Positions 61,715 through 64,000 of a DNA stretch of 64,000 nt are shown one piece after another. Below the pieces are notes generated by a model. It was not told where the DNA came from. It was given only the letters and a program-made list of their open reading frames with translations, and did not search any database. The first letter of the stretch is position 1. Every line of letters begins with the position of its first letter. The position numbers and the translations under genes are program-made. The stretch comes from Thermoleophilales bacterium. GTDB lineage: Bacteria; Actinomycetota; Thermoleophilia; Solirubrobacterales; 70-9. Location of the stretch: positions 62,001-126,000 of the forward strand of contig JACJWY010000007.1 of assembly GCA_020636955.1 (NCBI GenBank), read 5' to 3'.

Positions 61715-62056
61715 ATGGCTCCGACCTCGAAGACCGTATCCAGTCCCCCCGAAGCCCCGGAAAGGTCCCTTGACCAGCGGATGGATGCGCTCAAGAGGGC
61801 GAACAACATCCGCACCGCCAGGGCGCAGCTGAAGCGCGATCTCAAGGCCGGCCGGACCACGATCACCGAGGTGCTCGACGATCCGCCCGAGTACCTCCTG
61901 ACCGCCAAGGTCTTCGACATGCTGCTCGCGGTTCCCAAGTACGGAAGGGTCAAGACCAACCGCATCCTCAAGGCATGCAAGGTCAGCCCAGCCAAGACGA
62001 TCGGCGGTCTCAGCGACCGCCAGCGCAAAGAACTCGTCTCCCTCCTCCAGCGGTAG
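61715..62056 (+). CDS. mihF: Integration host factor MihF
   Basis: Actinobacterial nucleoid-associated protein, unrelated to enteric IHF; 113 residues. After a disordered N-terminus of ~20 residues the helical domain reads MDALKRANNIRTARAQLKRDLKAG, with a helix-two-turn-helix segment LAVPKYGRVKTNRILKACKVSPAKTIGGLSDRQRKELV, the DNA-binding part of the family. The order mihF-gmk-rpoZ-coaBC is a hallmark of Actinobacteria. It is separated from gmk here by an unusual 434-base structured region. Confidence 0.95.
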   Translation: MAPTSKTVSSPPEAPERSLDQRMDALKRANNIRTARAQLKRDLKAGRTTITEVLDDPPEYLLTAKVFDMLLAVPKYGRVKTNRILKACKVSPAKTIGGLSDRQRKELVSLLQR

Positions 62057-62084
62057 AGACTCGGGCAACGCCAGCGGTGGTTAC

Positions 62085-62186
62085 GCCGCGGGGTTGGGTG
62101 GACGCCTCCGGGAAGCGGCAAACCTCGGGCGGCATTCAGCCGCCCTCCGCCTGAGTATCCCGGAGGCATCCACCCAACCCCGCGGC
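62085..62186. repeat. Long imperfect inverted repeat with nested hairpin
   Basis: The 29-base arms 62085-62113 and 62158-62186 match at 28 positions; the middle contains GGGCGGC (62127-62133) and GCCGCCC (62139-62145) around ATTCA, so the whole can fold into a cruciform-like structure. It starts 28 bases after mihF. No T-run follows. It may be a processed transcript end, a protein-binding element or the remains of a small mobile element. Confidence 0.6.
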
Positions 62187-62220
62187 TACCCGAACCCGGG
62201 TGACAGGACTCCGAGATGCG

Positions 62221-62247
62221 GAAAGTTGGTGATAATCACCAACTTTC
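62221..62247. promoter_or_regulatory. 27-base perfect palindrome (13-bp arms)
   Basis: GAAAGTTGGTGAT and ATCACCAACTTTC flank a central A. It is much richer in A/T than the region around it and looks like a dimeric-repressor operator. It lies about 244 bases before the gmk ATG and 51 bases before a -10-like TACTAT (62299-62304). The bound protein is unknown. Confidence 0.5.
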
Positions 62248-62289
62248 GGCACCTCGAAGAAGACCCGGCCGGTATCGCCACAAAGCGGA

Positions 62290-62455
62290 GCCCCTTCCTA
62301 CTATCCGTGAATGTGAGAGGAAGGGGCGGGTTTCCGTTCTCATCCGGCGAAGACCGGATGAGGTGCAGATGTCGGACCCCGCCCGACTTACTTATGTGAG
62401 AGGAAGGGGCGGGTTCCTGTTGGCACCCGGCGAAGACCGGGTGCCGTGCAGATGT
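62290..62455 (+). ncRNA. Structured gmk leader with two 62-base hairpin repeats
   Basis: Copies at 62311-62372 and 62394-62455 have equal length and share ATGTGAGAGGAAGGGGCGGG at the 5' side and GTGCAGATGT at the 3' side. Each has a perfect 9-bp stem with loop CGAAGA: CTCATCCGG/CCGGATGAG and GGCACCCGG/CCGGGTGCC. Three stem positions differ between copies and every difference is compensated on the other strand. AGGAAGGGGC of copy 1 can also pair with the upstream GCCCCTTCCT (62290-62299), and GGGCGGG with CCCGCCC between the copies, giving competing folds. Copy 2 ends 35 bases before the gmk ATG. I recognise no known riboswitch class. Together with the two elements before it, this accounts for the 434-base gap between mihF and gmk. 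Confidence 0.6.
62299..62304 (+). promoter_or_regulatory. Possible -10 box for the gmk leader
   Basis: TACTAT lies seven bases before the first 62-base repeat, so a transcript from here would start at or near the repeat's first base. No recognisable -35 hexamer is present, so this is tentative. Confidence 0.35.
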
Positions 62456-62490
62456 TGCCCTCCGGTGTGGGGGTTAGGCTGGTCGGTCCT

Positions 62491-63072
62491 ATGAGTGGTG
62501 TGTCTCCGTCCAGGGTTTTTGTCATTACCGGTCCTTCCGGGGTCGGTAAGGGGAGCTTGATCTCGCTGCTTCGACACCGGATTCCTGAGCTGGAGCTCTC
62601 GACCTCGGCCACGACGAGGGATCCCCGAACCGGTGAGAAGAACGGGGTCGACTACCACTTCCTCGAGCCGTCGGAATTCGACCGCAGGGTGGAGGCCGGA
62701 GAGTTCCTGGAGCATGCGGCCTACAGCGGCAATCAGTACGGGACGCTGCGTTCGGAGGTCGAGGGCCGGATCGACGCCGGTCATCCGGTTGTCCTGGAGA
62801 TCGAGGTCCAGGGCGCCCGGCAGGTCGCCGGGACGATGCCGGAGGCGGTGCAGATCTTCATCGCCCCGCCGGCACTGGAAGCGCTGAAGGAGCGGCTCGA
62901 GGGTCGGGGCACCGATTCACCTGAGGCGATCGCCCGCCGGCTCGAGGTCGCCGAGGAGGAGTTGGCGGCCCGGGATGAATTCCATCATCAGGTAGTCAAC
63001 GACGAACTCGAGCGTGCTCTGGGAGAGCTCGAAGCCATAGTTCGGGGCAAGCTGTCACAATCAGAGCAATGA
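62491..63072 (+). CDS. gmk: Guanylate kinase
   Basis: Phosphorylates GMP to GDP; 193 residues. The P-loop VFVITGPSGVGKGSLISLL and the GMP-binding segment STSATTRDPRTGEKNGVDYHFL are diagnostic, followed by FLEHAAYSGNQYGT and VLEIEVQGARQV. ATG 62491 gives the usual start just before the P-loop; an in-frame ATG at 62452 inside the leader repeat would add 13 unusual residues. The gmk stop overlaps the rpoZ start (ATGA). Confidence 0.96.
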   Translation: MSGVSPSRVFVITGPSGVGKGSLISLLRHRIPELELSTSATTRDPRTGEKNGVDYHFLEPSEFDRRVEAGEFLEHAAYSGNQYGTLRSEVEGRIDAGHPVVLEIEVQGARQVAGTMPEAVQIFIAPPALEALKERLEGRGTDSPEAIARRLEVAEEELAARDEFHHQVVNDELERALGELEAIVRGKLSQSEQ

Positions 63073-63302
63073 TCAAGCCTCGCGTCGACCATCTTCTCCA
63101 GCATTCCGACTCGCATTACGCGGCCGTGGTTCTGGCTGCCCGCCGGGCGCGCCAGATCAACAGCTACTACCAGAGCCTCAGCGAAGGCGGCTACGGCGAC
63201 TACGCTCCGCCGATGGTTCCGGCCGAGCCGGGCAAGGGCGCGCTCACGCTGGCCCTCGAAGAAGTGGCGACCGGCAAGCTCAAGTACGAGTACCGCTCGT
63301 AG
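63069..63302 (+). CDS. rpoZ: RNA polymerase omega subunit
   Basis: The 77-residue omega subunit that helps assemble the beta' subunit. The conserved start of the family appears as KPRVDHLLQHSDSHYAAVVLAARRARQINSYY, and the C-terminal LALEEVATGKLKYEYRS is typical. ATGA overlap with gmk shows coupled translation. Confidence 0.95.
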   Translation: MIKPRVDHLLQHSDSHYAAVVLAARRARQINSYYQSLSEGGYGDYAPPMVPAEPGKGALTLALEEVATGKLKYEYRS

Positions 63303-63343
63303 GTTCGAGTTCGGGCGTTCAGCCCACCCGGGAGTAACCCACC

Positions 63344-64000
63344 ATGGCGAAGATCCTGCTCGGCGTAAGCGGCGGGATCGCGGCCTACAAGGCAGTTGAG
63401 TTCGTCCGCCTCGCGACCGGGGCCGGGCATTCGGTGCGTGTCCTGATGACCGCTTCGGCCCGCAAGTTCGTCGGGCCGGACACCTTCGAAGGGATTCTCG
63501 GCGCCCCGGTCTTGACCTCGGAGTTCGAGAAGGATCCGATGCGGGGTGCCTTCCCGGGGGAGGCGATGCCCGAGCATGATCCGATCGGCCACCTGGCGGT
63601 GGCCGAGTCGGCCGACGTCTACCTGGTCGCTCCGGCCTCGGCGAACACGATCGCCAAGCTGGCCGGGGGGCAGGCTGACTCGATCCTGACCACCGCGTTC
63701 CTGGCCTTCGACGGTCCCCGTCTCGTCGCCCCGGCGATGAACGAGCGGATGTATCTCGCCGAGGCGACCCAGACGAACCTCACCCGGATCCGGGAGATGG
63801 GGGTCGAGGTGATCGACCCGGGCGAGGGCCGACTCGCGTCCAAAGGGGAGGCCGGAGTCGGTCGCCTGCCGGAGCCAGCGGAGTTGCTGGAACGGGTCGT
63901 GGCGGCGCTCGATCACGACCGGGTCAAGGACCTCGAGGGGCTCCGCGTCCTGGTAACTGCCGGCGGAACCCGTGAGGGGATTGATCCGGTCCGCTACATA
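63344..64000 (+). CDS. coaBC: CoaBC flavoprotein (phosphopantothenoylcysteine decarboxylase/synthetase), 3' truncated
   Basis: Coenzyme A pathway enzyme, cut by the window end after 219 codons. The N-terminal CoaC domain has KILLGVSGGIAAYKAVEFVRLA (FMN site), VAPASANTIAKLAGG, and the PAMNERMY loop with conserved Asn and Met. The CoaB domain begins near LRVLVTAGGTREGIDPVRYI at the very end. ATG 63344 follows GGGAG by ten bases; the gap to rpoZ is 41 bases. Confidence 0.95.
   Translation, partial: MAKILLGVSGGIAAYKAVEFVRLATGAGHSVRVLMTASARKFVGPDTFEGILGAPVLTSEFEKDPMRGAFPGEAMPEHDPIGHLAVAESADVYLVAPASANTIAKLAGGQADSILTTAFLAFDGPRLVAPAMNERMYLAEATQTNLTRIREMGVEVIDPGEGRLASKGEAGVGRLPEPAELLERVVAALDHDRVKDLEGLRVLVTAGGTREGIDPVRYI

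Noticed and set aside
62311..62455. CRISPR-like direct repeats
   Set aside because: Only two copies, no spacer of uniform length series, internal stem covaries, and no cas genes.
62311..62455. Tandem glycine riboswitch
   Set aside because: Two tandem hairpin units before a metabolic gene are reminiscent, but the conserved glycine-aptamer core is absent and gmk is not a glycine gene.
62216..62494. 92-codon frame through the gmk leader ending in an ATGA overlap with gmk
   Set aside because: The overlap with gmk is suggestive of a coupled leader peptide, but the translation is Arg/Pro-rich without structure and passes the two RNA repeats in different frames; the stem covariation favours RNA function.

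Overview
The window is high-GC bacterial chromosome packed with genes on both strands and short gaps. Content and gene order point to an actinobacterium, most likely class Thermoleophilia (Solirubrobacterales-like). The signs are mihF-gmk-rpoZ-coaBC after a pyr operon, a DUF3866 gene beside xerD, a YcnI/CopC-CopD copper cluster, and frequent GTG/TTG starts with ATGA/GTGA/TTGA stop-start overlaps. The placement is inferred from gene order and protein character, not from a database search. I see no prophage, insertion sequence or CRISPR array.

Layout. 1-7945: pyrG (5' truncated), a DUF6790 membrane protein, an M20 peptidase, a DUF3866 protein, xerD, mutM, recO and dgt. 7967-12479: dnaG, tRNA-Asn, a convergent GT1 glycosyltransferase and an SDR, then an Hpt protein and an elongator-type CAT tRNA. 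12628-17540: a secreted GH5 glycosidase, an acyltransferase-3/SGNH membrane protein, a DsbA-like protein and a small membrane protein. 17632-21421: a copper/envelope cluster (secreted His-N-terminal protein, CopC-CopD fusion, small membrane protein, YcnI) and a convergent Cys/His protein. 21481-28041: an RpiR-type regulator, pdxS-pdxT, a membrane protein, yebC, a disrupted haem-binding gene and ruvC-ruvA-ruvB. 28038-37526: an epimerase, a zinc-ribbon/PAS-like protein, fused secDF, a small membrane protein, recJ and rel.

37531-44265: a second GT1 enzyme, then on the minus strand a thiamine-binding-type protein, a lipid kinase, an MBL hydrolase, a phosphohexomutase, a HIT protein and corA. 44417-46115: a SAM-I riboswitch and terminator ahead of a ThrC-family enzyme and a MoaD/CysO-type sulfur carrier. 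46149-51481: an RfbF/RfbG-like pair, an SRAP protein, an anchored protein, an ECF sigma factor fused to a membrane/low-complexity tail, a secreted repeat peptide and tRNA-Arg. 51520-64000: rnz, then pyrR-pyrB-pyrC-carA-carB-pyrK-pyrD with a PyrR-binding loop at the pyrR ribosome site, mihF, a 434-base structured intergenic region, gmk, rpoZ and coaBC (3' truncated).

How the genes work together. pyrR to pyrD covers UMP synthesis except pyrF, and pyrG (UTP to CTP) and gmk (GMP to GDP) add to nucleotide supply. recO, ruvABC, recJ, mutM, xerD and the SRAP protein serve recombination and repair. The SAM riboswitch on a ThrC/sulfur-carrier pair suggests a methionine-branch role.

Points of most interest: (1) the riboswitch-controlled ThrC-like/sulfur-carrier pair, a candidate homocysteine-forming system; (2) two 62-base hairpin repeats before gmk whose stems differ only by compensatory changes, next to a 29-bp-arm inverted repeat and a 27-base palindrome; (3) recJ and the phosphohexomutase gene, whose conserved N-termini have only ATC or ATT as start codon, plus a haem-binding gene with an in-frame TGA; (4) three secreted copper-cluster proteins predicted to begin with histidine.
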